Assembly (NCBI RefSeq): GCF_001544875.2
Contig: NZ_FCOA02000012.1
Span: forward strand, 1 to 64,000
Origin: Caballeronia hypogeia
GTDB lineage: Bacteria > Pseudomonadota > Gammaproteobacteria > Burkholderiales > Burkholderiaceae
Length of the DNA stretch: 64,000 nucleotides
Reading direction: 5' to 3'
Shown here piece after piece: positions 24,786-32,984 of this stretch. The notes under the pieces are model-generated. The model was not told the origin of the DNA. It did no database searches and worked only from the letters and a program-made list of their open reading frames with translations. How positions within the stretch are numbered: the stretch's first letter is position 1; each line of letters starts with the position of its first letter. Position numbers and translations under genes: made by a program.

Positions 24786-25937
24786 CTATATCTCCGCGCC
24801 GCGCATCAGCCCGCGCGCGATGATCACCTGCTGAATCTGCGACGTGCCTTCGTACAGCCTGAAGAGCCGCACGTCGCGATAGAAGCGCTCGATGCCGTAT
24901 TCCGCGATATAACCCGCTCCGCCATGCACCTGCACCGCGCGATCCGCGACGCGTCCGCACGTCTCGGTGGCGAAATACTTCGCGCACGATGCCTCGATCG
25001 ACACGTCGCGGCCTTCGTCGCGACGGCGCGCGGCGTCGAGCACCATGCATTCGGCGGCGTAGAGTTCGGTCTTGCTGTCGGCAAGCATGGCCTGCACGAG
25101 CTGGAATTCGGCGATCGGCTGGCCGAACTGCTTGCGCTCCATCGCATAGGCGAGGGCGTCGCGCAGCATGCGCTTCGCCGCGCCGACCGCGATCGCCGCG
25201 ATATGGATGCGGCCTTTGTCGAGCGTTTTCATCGCCGTCTTGAAGCCGACGCCTTCCACGCCGCCGATCAACTGATTCGCCGCCACGCGGCAGTTCTCGA
25301 AGATCACGTCGCTCGTATGCGCGCCGCGCTGCCCCATCTTGCGATCCGGCTTGCCGATGGAAAGTCCTGGCGTGTCGCGCTCCACGATAAACGCCGAAAT
25401 GCCGCTTGCGCCTTTGGCGTCGCTGGTGCGCGCCATGACCGTGTAGATGCCGGCCTCGGGCGCGTTCGTGATGAAGCGCTTGGTGCCGTTGAGTACGTAC
25501 GCGTCGCCGTCTTTCGTGGCGCGCGTTTTGAGTGAGGCCGCATCCGAACCCGCGTCCGGTTCGGTAAGACAGAACGAGCCGATCAGCTCGCCCGACGCCA
25601 GCTTCGGCAGATAGTGCGATTTCTGCGCCTCGGTGCCGTCGAGCAAAATGCCGATCGAACCGATGCCGTTGTTCGTGCCGATCACCGAGCGGAACGCCGG
25701 CGACGTCTGCCCGAGCTCGAAGGCGATGCGTACTTCCTCTTCCATCGTGAGGCCGAGGCCGCCGTAGGCTTCCGGAAGCGTGAGCCCGAACATGCCGATC
25801 TCGCGCATCGCGTCGATGAGGTCGGCGGGAATTTCGTCGGTTTCGTCGACTTCGGTCTCGCGCGGCACGAGCCGCTCACGCACGAAGCGGCGGATCGAGT
25901 CTTCGAGCAGGGTCTGGGTTTCGGCGTCGCGGATCAT
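24786..25937 (-). CDS. Acyl-CoA dehydrogenase
   Basis: The 383-residue flavoprotein shows FCLTEPDAGSDAASLKTRA, FITNAPEAGIYTVMARTS and the catalytic-loop RLYEGTSQIQQVIIARGLM, whose Glu is expected to be the base. It lacks GcdH features and is closer to short/medium-chain or isovaleryl/butyryl-type dehydrogenases; the exact substrate cannot be stated. It passes electrons to ETF in beta-oxidation or branched-chain catabolism. The ATG at 25937 is chosen because AAGGAG lies six bases before it, and would be too close to the ATG at 25943. Confidence 0.88.
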   Translation of the reverse strand: MIRDAETQTLLEDSIRRFVRERLVPRETEVDETDEIPADLIDAMREIGMFGLTLPEAYGGLGLTMEEEVRIAFELGQTSPAFRSVIGTNNGIGSIGILLDGTEAQKSHYLPKLASGELIGSFCLTEPDAGSDAASLKTRATKDGDAYVLNGTKRFITNAPEAGIYTVMARTSDAKGASGISAFIVERDTPGLSIGKPDRKMGQRGAHTSDVIFENCRVAANQLIGGVEGVGFKTAMKTLDKGRIHIAAIAVGAAKRMLRDALAYAMERKQFGQPIAEFQLVQAMLADSKTELYAAECMVLDAARRRDEGRDVSIEASCAKYFATETCGRVADRAVQVHGGAGYIAEYGIERFYRDVRLFRLYEGTSQIQQVIIARGLMRGAEI

Positions 25938-25986
25938 CGGCATCTCCTTGTCATTCGCGAACGATCGTGCCACGGCGGCTCTCGTT

Positions 25987-26039
25987 TGAACACCTCGGCC
26001 GAATGGCTAATGGTGGGGCGCGAAACCCGCCGCTACAAT
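25987..26039 (+). promoter_or_regulatory. Promoter-like element upstream of ybaK-like gene (copy B)
   Basis: TGAACAC, CTCGGCC, GGCTAATGG and GGGGCGC precede TACAAT at 26034-26039. The same order and the same 26-base TAATGG-to-hexamer spacing occur at 891-942. The predicted transcript start coincides with the ATG at 26046. It sits in the divergent gap with the acyl-CoA dehydrogenase gene. Confidence 0.4.
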
Positions 26040-26045
26040 GCGTCC

Positions 26046-26537
26046 ATGTCGAAAAGCAAACACGTGTCCGAAACGCCCGCGACGCAATTCCTGCGCCGCC
26101 ACAAGGTCGAGTTCGGCGAACATCCCTACGCTTATGTCGAGCACGGCGGCACGGAGGAATCCGCGCGGCAGCTCGGCGTGGACGAGCATATCGTCGTGAA
26201 GACGCTCGTCATGGAAGACGAGCAGGCCAAGCCGCTCATCGTGCTGATGCACGGCGATCGCACCGTGTCCACCAAGAATCTCGCGCGGCAGACCGGCGCG
26301 AAGCGAATCGAGCCGTGCAAACCGGAAGTGGCGAATCGGCATTCGGGCTTTCTGGTGGGCGGCACCTCGCCGTTCGGCACGAAGAAGGCCATGCCGGTGT
26401 ACGTCGAATCGAGCATTCTCGATCTCGACCTGATCTACCTGAACGGGGGGCGGCGCGGCTATCTGGTGAGCCTCAAGCCGTCGGTGCTGACCGATTTGCT
26501 GAAAGCCACGCCCGTGCAGTGCGCAAGCGTCGATTAG
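26046..26537 (+). CDS. YbaK/EbsC-type aminoacyl-tRNA deacylase
   Basis: The 163-residue single-domain protein has VEFGEHPYAYVEHGGTEESARQLG, HIVVKTLVMED, and GGTSPFGTKKAMPVYVESSILDL, the features of YbaK/ProX deacylases. These clear mischarged tRNA, usually Cys-tRNA(Pro). Length matches YbaK (about 160). It is a single gene divergent from the acyl-CoA dehydrogenase. plsY follows after 36 bases and may share the transcript or use a TAGAAT hexamer at 26535. Confidence 0.9.
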   Translation: MSKSKHVSETPATQFLRRHKVEFGEHPYAYVEHGGTEESARQLGVDEHIVVKTLVMEDEQAKPLIVLMHGDRTVSTKNLARQTGAKRIEPCKPEVANRHSGFLVGGTSPFGTKKAMPVYVESSILDLDLIYLNGGRRGYLVSLKPSVLTDLLKATPVQCASVD

Positions 26538-26573
26538 AATGCATTCCGCTCTCGCTACCACCGAAAAAACATC

Positions 26574-27200
26574 ATGATTTTTCTGATCGTCGCCGTCGTG
26601 TCCTATCTGATCGGCTCGATTTCATTCGCCGTCGTCGTCAGTCACGCGATGGGGCTGGCCGATCCGCGCTCGTACGGTTCGGGCAATCCCGGCGCGACCA
26701 ACGTGCTGCGCACCGGCAACAAGAAAGCCGCGATCCTCACGCTGATCGGCGACGCCTTCAAGGGCTGGCTGCCGGTGTGGGCCGTCGTGCATTTCGGCGG
26801 CAGTTTCGGCTGGGATCCGGCGACGATCACGACGGCCACGGCACTTGCAGCCATCGCCGTGTTCCTCGGCCATCTGTACCCGATCTTCTTCAAATTTCAG
26901 GGCGGCAAGGGTGTGGCGACGGCGGCGGGCGTGCTGCTCGCGATTCATCCGGCGCTCGGGCTGGCGACGCTGCTGACCTGGATCATCATCGCGTTCTTTT
27001 TCCGCTATTCGTCGCTGGCGGCGCTGGTCGCGGCGGTTTTCGCGCCGTTCTTCCAAGTGTTCCTGTTCGGGCCGAGCCGCATTTCGCTCGCCGTGCTCGC
27101 CATGAGTCTGCTACTCATCTGGCGGCATCGCGGGAATATTTCGAAGCTGCTGGCGGGCAAGGAAAGCCGCATCGGCGACAAGAAAAAAGCGGTGCAATAA
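26574..27200 (+). CDS. plsY: Acyl-phosphate glycerol-3-phosphate acyltransferase PlsY
   Basis: The 208-residue integral membrane protein has about five helices and the PlsY motifs YGSGNPGATNVLRTGNK and FQGGKGVATAAGVL. It moves an acyl group from acyl-phosphate to glycerol-3-phosphate, the first step of phospholipid synthesis in the inner membrane. The C-terminus is basic (KESRIGDKKKAVQ). A bidirectional terminator follows 40 bases downstream, shared with the convergent YajQ gene. Confidence 0.95.
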   Translation: MIFLIVAVVSYLIGSISFAVVVSHAMGLADPRSYGSGNPGATNVLRTGNKKAAILTLIGDAFKGWLPVWAVVHFGGSFGWDPATITTATALAAIAVFLGHLYPIFFKFQGGKGVATAAGVLLAIHPALGLATLLTWIIIAFFFRYSSLAALVAAVFAPFFQVFLFGPSRISLAVLAMSLLLIWRHRGNISKLLAGKESRIGDKKKAVQ

Positions 27201-27237
27201 GCAATAAGCTCGCGCCCGGAGGGCGGGTTTCCAAAGG

Positions 27238-27277
27238 CAAAAAAGCCGTTCCGGCATTCGACCGGAACGGCTTTTTT
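27238..27277. terminator. Bidirectional Rho-independent terminator (plsY / yajQ)
   Basis: Stem AAAAGCCGTTCCGG / CCGGAACGGCTTTT with a seven-base loop; A-tract left and T-tract right. It serves plsY on the plus strand and the YajQ gene on the minus strand. Confidence 0.93.
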
Positions 27278-27297
27278 GTGTCTGTCGCGGCGCGAGT

Positions 27298-27783
27298 TCA
27301 GTCGCGGAAGTTGTTGAAGTCGAGCGGCGTGTCCTGTACTTCCTTCTTCAACAGCGCCATGGTGCTCTGCAGATCGTCGCGCTTGGCGCCCTGCACGCGC
27401 ACGGCGTCGCCCTGAATGCTCGCCTGCACCTTGATCTTGCTGTCCTTCACGATCTTGACGATTTTTTTCGCCAGATCGCCCGACACGCCTTTCTTCACCG
27501 TGACGACCTGCTTCAACTTGTCGCCGCCGATCTTCTCCTGCTTGCCGTAGTCGAGAAACCGCACGTCCACGCCGCGCTTGGCCATTTTGTTCAGCAGAAC
27601 GTCCTTCACCTGGCCGAGCTTGAAATCGTCGTCGGCGTAGAGCGTGAGTTCGCGCTCCTTCTGCTCGACGCGTGAATCCGAACCCTTGAAGTCGAAGCGC
27701 GTCGAGATTTCCTTGTTCGATTGTTCGATCGCGTTCTTCACTTCGATCATGTTTGCTTCGCTGACGACGTCAAACGATGGCAT
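27298..27783 (-). CDS. YajQ family cyclic-di-GMP/nucleotide-binding protein
   Basis: The 161-residue protein MPSFDVVSEANMIEVKNAI... with TRFDFKGSD and GVDVRFLDYGKQEKIGGDKL is a clear YajQ/DUF520 member. In Xanthomonas a member binds c-di-GMP and acts with a LysR regulator; the E. coli protein binds nucleotides. It is cytoplasmic. The ATG at 27783 matches the family's usual start; a GAGAAAG lies close upstream. The murB gene is divergent 100 bases away. Confidence 0.93.
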   Translation of the reverse strand: MPSFDVVSEANMIEVKNAIEQSNKEISTRFDFKGSDSRVEQKERELTLYADDDFKLGQVKDVLLNKMAKRGVDVRFLDYGKQEKIGGDKLKQVVTVKKGVSGDLAKKIVKIVKDSKIKVQASIQGDAVRVQGAKRDDLQSTMALLKKEVQDTPLDFNNFRD

Positions 27784-27840
27784 CTGTCTTTCTCCTTCAT
27801 TGAGGCGAGCGCGCTGAAGGGGCGCGGCTCGCGCAATCGC

Positions 27841-27846
27841 TATAAT
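27841..27846 (+). promoter_or_regulatory. -10 hexamer of murB
   Basis: A consensus TATAAT lies 37 bases before the murB start. No strong -35 is seen at the usual distance. Confidence 0.45.
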
Positions 27847-27883
27847 CACGGACCTGACGTCATTCTACCGACGCGCCTCCTTC

Positions 27884-28900
27884 ATGTCGCTTCAGCTTCT
27901 CACCGATTTCCCGCTGCTCCCGCATAACACGTTCGGTTTCGACGTGCGCGCGCGGCATGCCATGCGCATCGATTCCGTCGATGCCGCCGCCGCGCTCGCC
28001 ACCGACGCGCGCATCGCGAACCTGCCGCAGCTCGTGCTCGGCGGCGGCAGCAATATCGTGCTGACGCGCGATTTCGACGGCGTCGCGCTGATCGTCGGCA
28101 TTTTGGGAAAGCGCGTGATCGACGAAACCGGCGACGCATGGCTCGTCGAAGCCGGCGCGGGCGAGAACTGGCACGATTTCGTCGCCTGGACGCTGGCTCG
28201 AGGAATGCCGGGGCTCGAAAACCTCGCGCTGATTCCGGGCACGGTCGGCGCGGCGCCGATTCAGAACATCGGCGCATACGGGCTGGAAATGGGCGAGCGC
28301 TTCGAGCGGCTGCAAGCGGTCGAGCTCGCAACGGGCGCGCGCGTCGAATTCGATCGTGCGGACTGCGCGTTCGGCTATCGCGACAGCTTTTTCAAGCGGG
28401 CAGGGCGCGGACGCTTCATGATCACCTCGGTCGTGTTCAGGTTGCCGAAAGCCTGGACGCCGCGCGCCGATTACGCGGACGTCGCCCGCGCGCTCGAGGG
28501 CGCGTCGAAGCGCGACGCTCAGGCCATTTTCGATGCGGTCGTCGCGGTACGGCGCGCCAAGCTGCCCGACTGGACCGTACTCGGCAACGCGGGCAGCTTC
28601 TTCAAGAATCCGGTGGTAAGTGCACAGGCGTTCGAAGCGCTGAAGGCGCGCGAGCCCGGCGTCGTTTCCTATCCGCAAGCCGACGGACAGGCGAAGCTCG
28701 CGGCGGGCTGGCTGATCGACCGATGCGGCTGGAAAGGGCGCGGCATAGGCGGCGCGGCGGTGCACGACCGTCAGGCGCTCGTGCTCGTCAATCGTGGCGG
28801 CGCGACGGGCGCGCAAGTGCTGGAGCTCGCCAATGCCATCAAGCGCGACGTGCTCGCGCGCTTCGATGTCGAACTGGAAATGGAGCCGGTCGCGCTCTGA
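27884..28900 (+). CDS. murB: UDP-N-acetylenolpyruvoylglucosamine reductase
   Basis: The 338-residue FAD enzyme shows NTFGFDVRARHAM, LGGGSNIVLTRDFDG, IPGTVGAAPIQNIGAYG, and GNAGSFFKNPVV with the catalytic Ser in GNAGSFF. The C-terminal LVNRGGATGAQVLELA completes the type I MurB pattern. It reduces the enolpyruvyl group to give UDP-MurNAc for peptidoglycan synthesis in the cytoplasm. A bidirectional terminator follows, shared with argG. Confidence 0.96.
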   Translation: MSLQLLTDFPLLPHNTFGFDVRARHAMRIDSVDAAAALATDARIANLPQLVLGGGSNIVLTRDFDGVALIVGILGKRVIDETGDAWLVEAGAGENWHDFVAWTLARGMPGLENLALIPGTVGAAPIQNIGAYGLEMGERFERLQAVELATGARVEFDRADCAFGYRDSFFKRAGRGRFMITSVVFRLPKAWTPRADYADVARALEGASKRDAQAIFDAVVAVRRAKLPDWTVLGNAGSFFKNPVVSAQAFEALKAREPGVVSYPQADGQAKLAAGWLIDRCGWKGRGIGGAAVHDRQALVLVNRGGATGAQVLELANAIKRDVLARFDVELEMEPVAL

Positions 28901-28917
28901 ATCAGAAGTGCATAAAG

Positions 28918-28950
28918 AAACCCGCCGAACCAACGTCCGGCGGGTTTTTT
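28918..28950. terminator. Bidirectional Rho-independent terminator (murB / argG)
   Basis: Stem AAACCCGCCG / CGGCGGGTTT with an intervening loop, followed on the plus strand by a T-run. It lies 18 bases after murB and 20 bases after the argG stop on the other strand. Confidence 0.9.
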
Positions 28951-28969
28951 CATTTTCAGAACCAGCGAA

Positions 28970-30199
28970 TTACTCGCCGCGCTTGCGACGCGCGTTCTCG
29001 GCAATCCGCATGCGCAGCGCGTTCAGCTTGATGAAGCCGCCGGCATCGGCCTGGTTGTAGGCGCCGCCGTCGTCGTCGAAGGTTGCGATGGTCTTGTCGA
29101 ACAGCGTTTCCTTCGAATCGCGCGCGACGACCGACACGCTGCCCTTGTAGAGCTTCACGCGCACCCAGCCGTTGACCTTTTCCTGCGTGTGATCGATCAG
29201 CACTTGCAGCGCGCGGCGCTCCGGGCTCCACCAGTAGCCGTTATAGATCAGCGATGCGTAACGCGGCATCAGATCGTCCTTCAGGTGCGCCACTTCGCGG
29301 TCGAGCGTGATCGACTCGATGCCGCGGTGCGCCTTCAGCATGATCGTGCCGCCCGGCGTTTCATAGCAGCCGCGCGACTTCATCCCGACGTAGCGGTTCT
29401 CGACCAGATCCAGACGGCCGATGCCGTGCTTGCCGCCCAGACGGTTCAGCTCGGTCAGCATCTCGGCCGGCGACAGGCGCTTGCCGTTCAGTGCGACGGG
29501 GTCGCCGTGCTCGTATTCGATATCGAGGTATTCGGCCTGATCCGGCGCCTCTTCCGGCGACACGGTCCAGCGCCACATGTCGGCTTCGGCTTCCGCCTTC
29601 GGGTCTTCCAGATGGCGGCCTTCGAACGAGATGTGCAGCAGGTTCGCGTCCATGGAGTAGGGCGCGCCGCCTTGCTTGTGCTTCATTTCGATGGGAATGC
29701 CGGCCTTCTCGGCGTACGCGAGCAGCTTTTCGCGCGAGAGCAGGTCCCATTCGCGCCACGGCGCGATCACCTTGATGCCGGGTTCGAGCGAGTAATAGCC
29801 GAGCTCGAAGCGGACCTGGTCGTTGCCCTTGCCGGTCGCGCCGTGCGAGACGGCCTCCGCGCCGGTCGCGCGCGCGATCTCGATCTGACGCTTGGCGATA
29901 AGCGGACGCGCGATCGACGTGCCGAGCAGATACTCGCCTTCATAGATCGTGTTCGCGCGGAACATCGGGAACACGAAATCGCGGACGAACTCTTCGCGCA
30001 GGTCTTCGATGAAGATGTTTTCCTGCTTGATGCCGAGCTGGAGCGCCTTCTTGCGCGCGGGCTCCAGTTCCTCACCCTGGCCGATGTCGGCCGTGAAGGT
30101 GACGACTTCGGCGTCGTAGTTGTCCTGCAACCATTTCAGGATGACGGAGGTGTCGAGACCGCCCGAATAGGCGAGCACGACTTTCTTGATATCGCTCAT
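28970..30199 (-). CDS. argG: Argininosuccinate synthase
   Basis: The 409-residue protein opens MSDIKKVVLAYSGGLDTSVI with the ATP pyrophosphatase P-loop YSGGLDTS. It continues with VSHGATGKGNDQVRFELGYY, the aspartate/citrulline-binding block. It condenses citrulline with aspartate to argininosuccinate. The argF gene (previous step) lies directly upstream on the same strand, with a terminator-like hairpin between. The 160-base gap means argG likely has its own promoter as well. Confidence 0.97.
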   Translation of the reverse strand: MSDIKKVVLAYSGGLDTSVILKWLQDNYDAEVVTFTADIGQGEELEPARKKALQLGIKQENIFIEDLREEFVRDFVFPMFRANTIYEGEYLLGTSIARPLIAKRQIEIARATGAEAVSHGATGKGNDQVRFELGYYSLEPGIKVIAPWREWDLLSREKLLAYAEKAGIPIEMKHKQGGAPYSMDANLLHISFEGRHLEDPKAEAEADMWRWTVSPEEAPDQAEYLDIEYEHGDPVALNGKRLSPAEMLTELNRLGGKHGIGRLDLVENRYVGMKSRGCYETPGGTIMLKAHRGIESITLDREVAHLKDDLMPRYASLIYNGYWWSPERRALQVLIDHTQEKVNGWVRVKLYKGSVSVVARDSKETLFDKTIATFDDDGGAYNQADAGGFIKLNALRMRIAENARRKRGE

Positions 30200-30305
30200 G
30201 ATGAACTCGTGTGCGGAAAAGCCGGTGCGGCGGTTGTGCGCCGCTTCGTGTCCGCCGTGCGCGCGACGGGCATGAAGTGCGCGGAAAAAACACTATTTTG
30301 ACATT

Positions 30306-30346
30306 AAAAAGCCGCGCTTCCGTAAATTCGGGATGCGCAGCCTTTT
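30306..30346 (-). terminator. Hairpin with T-tract between argF and argG
   Basis: On the minus strand AAGGCTGCGC pairs with GCGCGGCTTT (two G-U pairs) and is followed by TTTTAATG. It lies 15 bases after the argF stop, so it may terminate or attenuate read-through into argG. Confidence 0.65.
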
Positions 30347-30360
30347 CGGTACGCGCCGGC

Positions 30361-31290
30361 TCAGTGGTTAAGTTTGCCGAGCAGCAGGTATTCCATCAGC
30401 GCCTTCTGGACGTGCAGACGGTTCTCGGCTTCGTCCCAGACCACGCTCTGCGGACCGTCGATGACCTCCGCGCTCACTTCCTCGCCGCGATGCGCGGGCA
30501 GGCAGTGCATGAACAGGGCATCGGGGTTGGCGCGGGCCATCATCTCGGCGTCGACGCAATAGTCGGCGAACGCCTTCATGCGCGCTTCGTTCTCGGCCTC
30601 GTAACCCATGCTGGTCCACACGTCGGTCGTGACGAGATCCGCGCCGGCGCAGGCTTCGTTCGGATCGTCGAATTCCTGGAAGAACGGCTTGCTTTCTTCT
30701 GCGACCAGCGCGGGATCGAGCTTGTAGCCCGCAGGTGTCGACAAACGCAGTTTGAAGCCGAGAATCTGCGCGGCTTCTATCCACGTGTAGAGCATGTTGT
30801 TCGCGTCGCCGACCCACGCGACGGTCTTGCCGTGAATCGGCCCGCGATGCTCGTAGAACGTGAAGATGTCTGCGAGCACCTGACACGGGTGATATTCGTT
30901 GGTCAGGCCGTTGATGACCGGCACGCGCGAGCTTTCGGCAAAGCGCTTGATGATGTCCTGGCCGAACGTGCGGATCATGATGATGTCGACCATGCGCGAG
31001 ATGACCTGCGCCGAATCCTCGATCGGCTCGCCGCGGCCGAGCTGCGTGTCGCGCGTGTTCATGAACACCGCGTGGCCGCCGAGCTGGAAGATGCCTGCTT
31101 CGAACGAGAGGCGCGTGCGCGTGGAGCTTTTCTCGAAGATCATCGCCAGCGTGCGATCGTGCAGCGGATGATAGGTCTCGTAGTTCTTGAACTTGCGCTT
31201 CAGGATGCGGGCGCGTTCGAGCACGTACTCGTAGTCGTCGAGCGAAAAATCCTTGAACTGAAGATAGTGGCGAATTTTCTTGGCGGTCAT
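30361..31290 (-). CDS. argF: Ornithine carbamoyltransferase
   Basis: The 309-residue enzyme has the carbamoyl-phosphate motif EKSSTRTRLSFE, the VINGLTNEYHPCQVLAD block and the ornithine-side FMHCLPAHRGEEV. It makes citrulline from ornithine and carbamoyl phosphate. The ATG at 31290 (MTAKKIRHYLQFKD) is chosen by homology; the open frame runs 67 codons upstream without support. It is transcribed towards argG, the next enzyme of arginine synthesis. Confidence 0.96.
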   Translation of the reverse strand: MTAKKIRHYLQFKDFSLDDYEYVLERARILKRKFKNYETYHPLHDRTLAMIFEKSSTRTRLSFEAGIFQLGGHAVFMNTRDTQLGRGEPIEDSAQVISRMVDIIMIRTFGQDIIKRFAESSRVPVINGLTNEYHPCQVLADIFTFYEHRGPIHGKTVAWVGDANNMLYTWIEAAQILGFKLRLSTPAGYKLDPALVAEESKPFFQEFDDPNEACAGADLVTTDVWTSMGYEAENEARMKAFADYCVDAEMMARANPDALFMHCLPAHRGEEVSAEVIDGPQSVVWDEAENRLHVQKALMEYLLLGKLNH

Positions 31291-31829
31291 GAAACGCAAG
31301 CGGCGGCTTCGAACCGGCCGCTGCGCTTCGCTCATGGGCGACGGATCAGGACCGGACGGCGCCGCCGTCGGGAGTGGTATCACTTTTGAGCATAAAGGAT
31401 TTTGCGATGTTTGACGAGGCTGGCCAAAAGGCCGTCGCCCCGCGCGCAGTCCCGAACTGCGCAGTCGTCCACGACCCCGGAACGACCCCAATGGACGCCA
31501 CGGTCATTTGTGTGCGCTGCGGAAAAGAGGCCGCTGCTGTATAATTGCGTTCGCTCGTTTCAACAGTTCTGCAACATTCAGCACCGGTTCACGCGCATCT
31601 GCGGCGAAGGATTCTCAAGAGTCCGGTCGGCGTGTTGCCGCGCGTTTCGGCTTCGCGGTGGATTGCACAGTGCTGTCGAGTCCGCCATTCCTGTCGCGGA
31701 CGCGGACGGTTCAGAAGATCCGGCCCGCGCAAGACCGCCCGGCGCCCTGAGCGCGTCGGCCCCTGCGGTTCCGTGTGCCAGGCATGTGCGTTCCGGTGCG
31801 CGCCACCGGCCGTCAAAAGGTATTGCTAC
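31291..31829. other. Intergenic region between argF and DUF3579 gene
   Basis: This 539-base divergent gap contains a consensus TATAAT at 31540-31545. If used, it would give the DUF3579 transcript a leader of about 280 bases. No coding potential or known RNA was recognised in the leader. The argF side must hold the argF promoter, but I see no clear ArgR box. Confidence 0.5.
31540..31545 (+). promoter_or_regulatory. -10 hexamer in the DUF3579 upstream region
   Basis: An exact TATAAT lies 284 bases before the DUF3579 ATG. No good -35 is seen at 16-18 bases upstream. The distance implies a long 5' leader or a separate small transcript. Confidence 0.35.
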
Positions 31830-32165
31830 ATGGCTGAATCATCCCCTACCGAGTACTTCATTCAAGGCATCACCAAGAGCGGGAGGAAGTTTCGGCCGAG
31901 CGACTGGTCCGAGCGCCTGTGCGGCGTGATGTCGGGCTTCGGACCGAAAGCGAAAGGTCCGAACGCGCGGCTGCAATATTCCATTTACGTTCGTCCCACG
32001 ATGATCGGCGACATCAAGGTCGTGATCGTCGATTCCCGCCTGCGCGACGTCGAGCCGATGGCTTTCGACTTCGTGCTGAACTTCGCGAAGGACAACGATC
32101 TGGTCGTGACCGAGGCGTGCGAGCTGCCGCCGCATCACGGCACGCAGACTCAGCAGCAAACGTAA
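31830..32165 (+). CDS. DUF3579 family protein
   Basis: The 111-residue protein MAESSPTEYFIQGITKSGRK... with FRPSDWSERLCGVMSGFG, LQYSIYVRPTMIGDIKVVIVD and FVLNFAKDNDLVV matches DUF3579, a beta-proteobacterial family of unknown function. The sequence is compact and without signal peptide or membrane segment, so it is cytoplasmic. It is followed by a strong bidirectional terminator, and the convergent rpsT gene. The start is the first ATG after the leader, and no strong ribosome site is visible. Confidence 0.85.
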   Translation: MAESSPTEYFIQGITKSGRKFRPSDWSERLCGVMSGFGPKAKGPNARLQYSIYVRPTMIGDIKVVIVDSRLRDVEPMAFDFVLNFAKDNDLVVTEACELPPHHGTQTQQQT

Positions 32166-32206
32166 GGCTGCAGTAAAACAAGCTCCGGATGCAAAGAGTC
32201 CGGCCG

Positions 32207-32245
32207 CAAAAAAGCCCGCCGAATTTTTAACCCCGGCGGGCTTTT
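32207..32245. terminator. Bidirectional Rho-independent terminator (DUF3579 / rpsT)
   Basis: Stem AAAAAGCCCGCCG / CGGCGGGCTTTTT with a loop of about 13 bases and A/T tracts on both sides, 42 bases after the DUF3579 stop and 88 bases from the rpsT stop. Confidence 0.92.
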
Positions 32246-32332
32246 TCGTTACTGCGCAGCGGAAACAGGAAGCTGCTTCGGCGAACGCCCGATCAGAAAG
32301 ACTGAAAGGCGCCCGCCAGAAGCGAGCCGGAA

Positions 32333-32611
32333 TTACTGGGCAGCGGGGGCTTGCAGGCCCTTGATGGCTGCAGCCAGGCGGCTCTTGTGACGAGCTGCCT
32401 TGTTCTTGTGGACGATCTTCTTGTCCGCAATGATGTCGATGGTCTTGACCGACGACTTGAACAGTTCGGCGGCCTTGGCTTGATCGCCGGCGTCGATAGC
32501 CTTGCGAACTGCCTTGATGGCCGTGCGGAACTTCGAGCGCAGCGCCGAGTTGTGCGAGTTGGCCTTGGCGGCCTGACGGGCGCGTTTGCGAGCTTGTGCG
32601 GAATTTGCCAT
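32333..32611 (-). CDS. rpsT: 30S ribosomal protein S20
   Basis: The 92-residue, lysine/arginine-rich helical protein begins MANSAQARKRARQAAKANSH and contains FRTAIKAVRKAI and NKAARHKSRLAAAIK, which is S20. It binds 16S rRNA in small-subunit assembly. It has a strong promoter about 220 bases upstream (32835-32864), giving a long leader; S20 is autoregulated through its mRNA leader in E. coli. No other gene is co-transcribed. Confidence 0.97.
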   Translation of the reverse strand: MANSAQARKRARQAAKANSHNSALRSKFRTAIKAVRKAIDAGDQAKAAELFKSSVKTIDIIADKKIVHKNKAARHKSRLAAAIKGLQAPAAQ

Positions 32612-32834
32612 GACGGTTTCCTTGTCCTGTTTCTGCTGTTACTTGTCCGGAGCGGGCTTCACCTTCGGGCCGGCTCAAAGCCGGGAGCGGTGATCGGTGC
32701 GCGCTGCCTTTGATCTGAAATCCCGGGAACGATTGCCCGAGAACCTCTAAAACATCGCCGGCCGGGGCCGGAAAAGACGCGAATCTGCCGACTCGATGAG
32801 AAAGCCAACGAGTTTTGGAGCTTCGAAACCCGCG

Positions 32835-32864
32835 ATTATAGCAAGGGAATATGAGACGTGACAA
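32835..32864 (-). promoter_or_regulatory. Strong sigma-70 promoter of rpsT
   Basis: On the minus strand TTGTCA (32859-32864) is followed 18 bases on by TATAAT (32835-32840). Five of six and six of six bases match consensus. The expected start near 32828 gives a leader of about 215 bases, long for S20. Confidence 0.75.
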
Positions 32865-32969
32865 GCGCGGCGTTAGAACGGGGAAACCCGGTTGATCCCG
32901 TCGGGCAATCGCGAGGTGTCGCACGCCAGCAATTCGGGGCGCGTCGTGTGAGCCCGCGGTGCACGCCCG

Positions 32970-32975
32970 TATAAT
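32970..32975 (+). promoter_or_regulatory. -10 hexamer abutting murJ
   Basis: A consensus TATAAT ends nine bases before the murJ ATG, so the transcript would have almost no leader. A clear -35 is not seen. Confidence 0.45.
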
Positions 32976-32984
32976 AAGCGCCCC

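Larger units (their letters stand above)
32612..32984. other. Divergent rpsT/murJ intergenic region
   Basis: This 373-base gap holds the rpsT promoter on the minus strand (32835-32864), a leader of about 215 bases for rpsT, and the murJ -10 hexamer on the plus strand (32970-32975). No open frame with coding support is seen. Confidence 0.6.
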
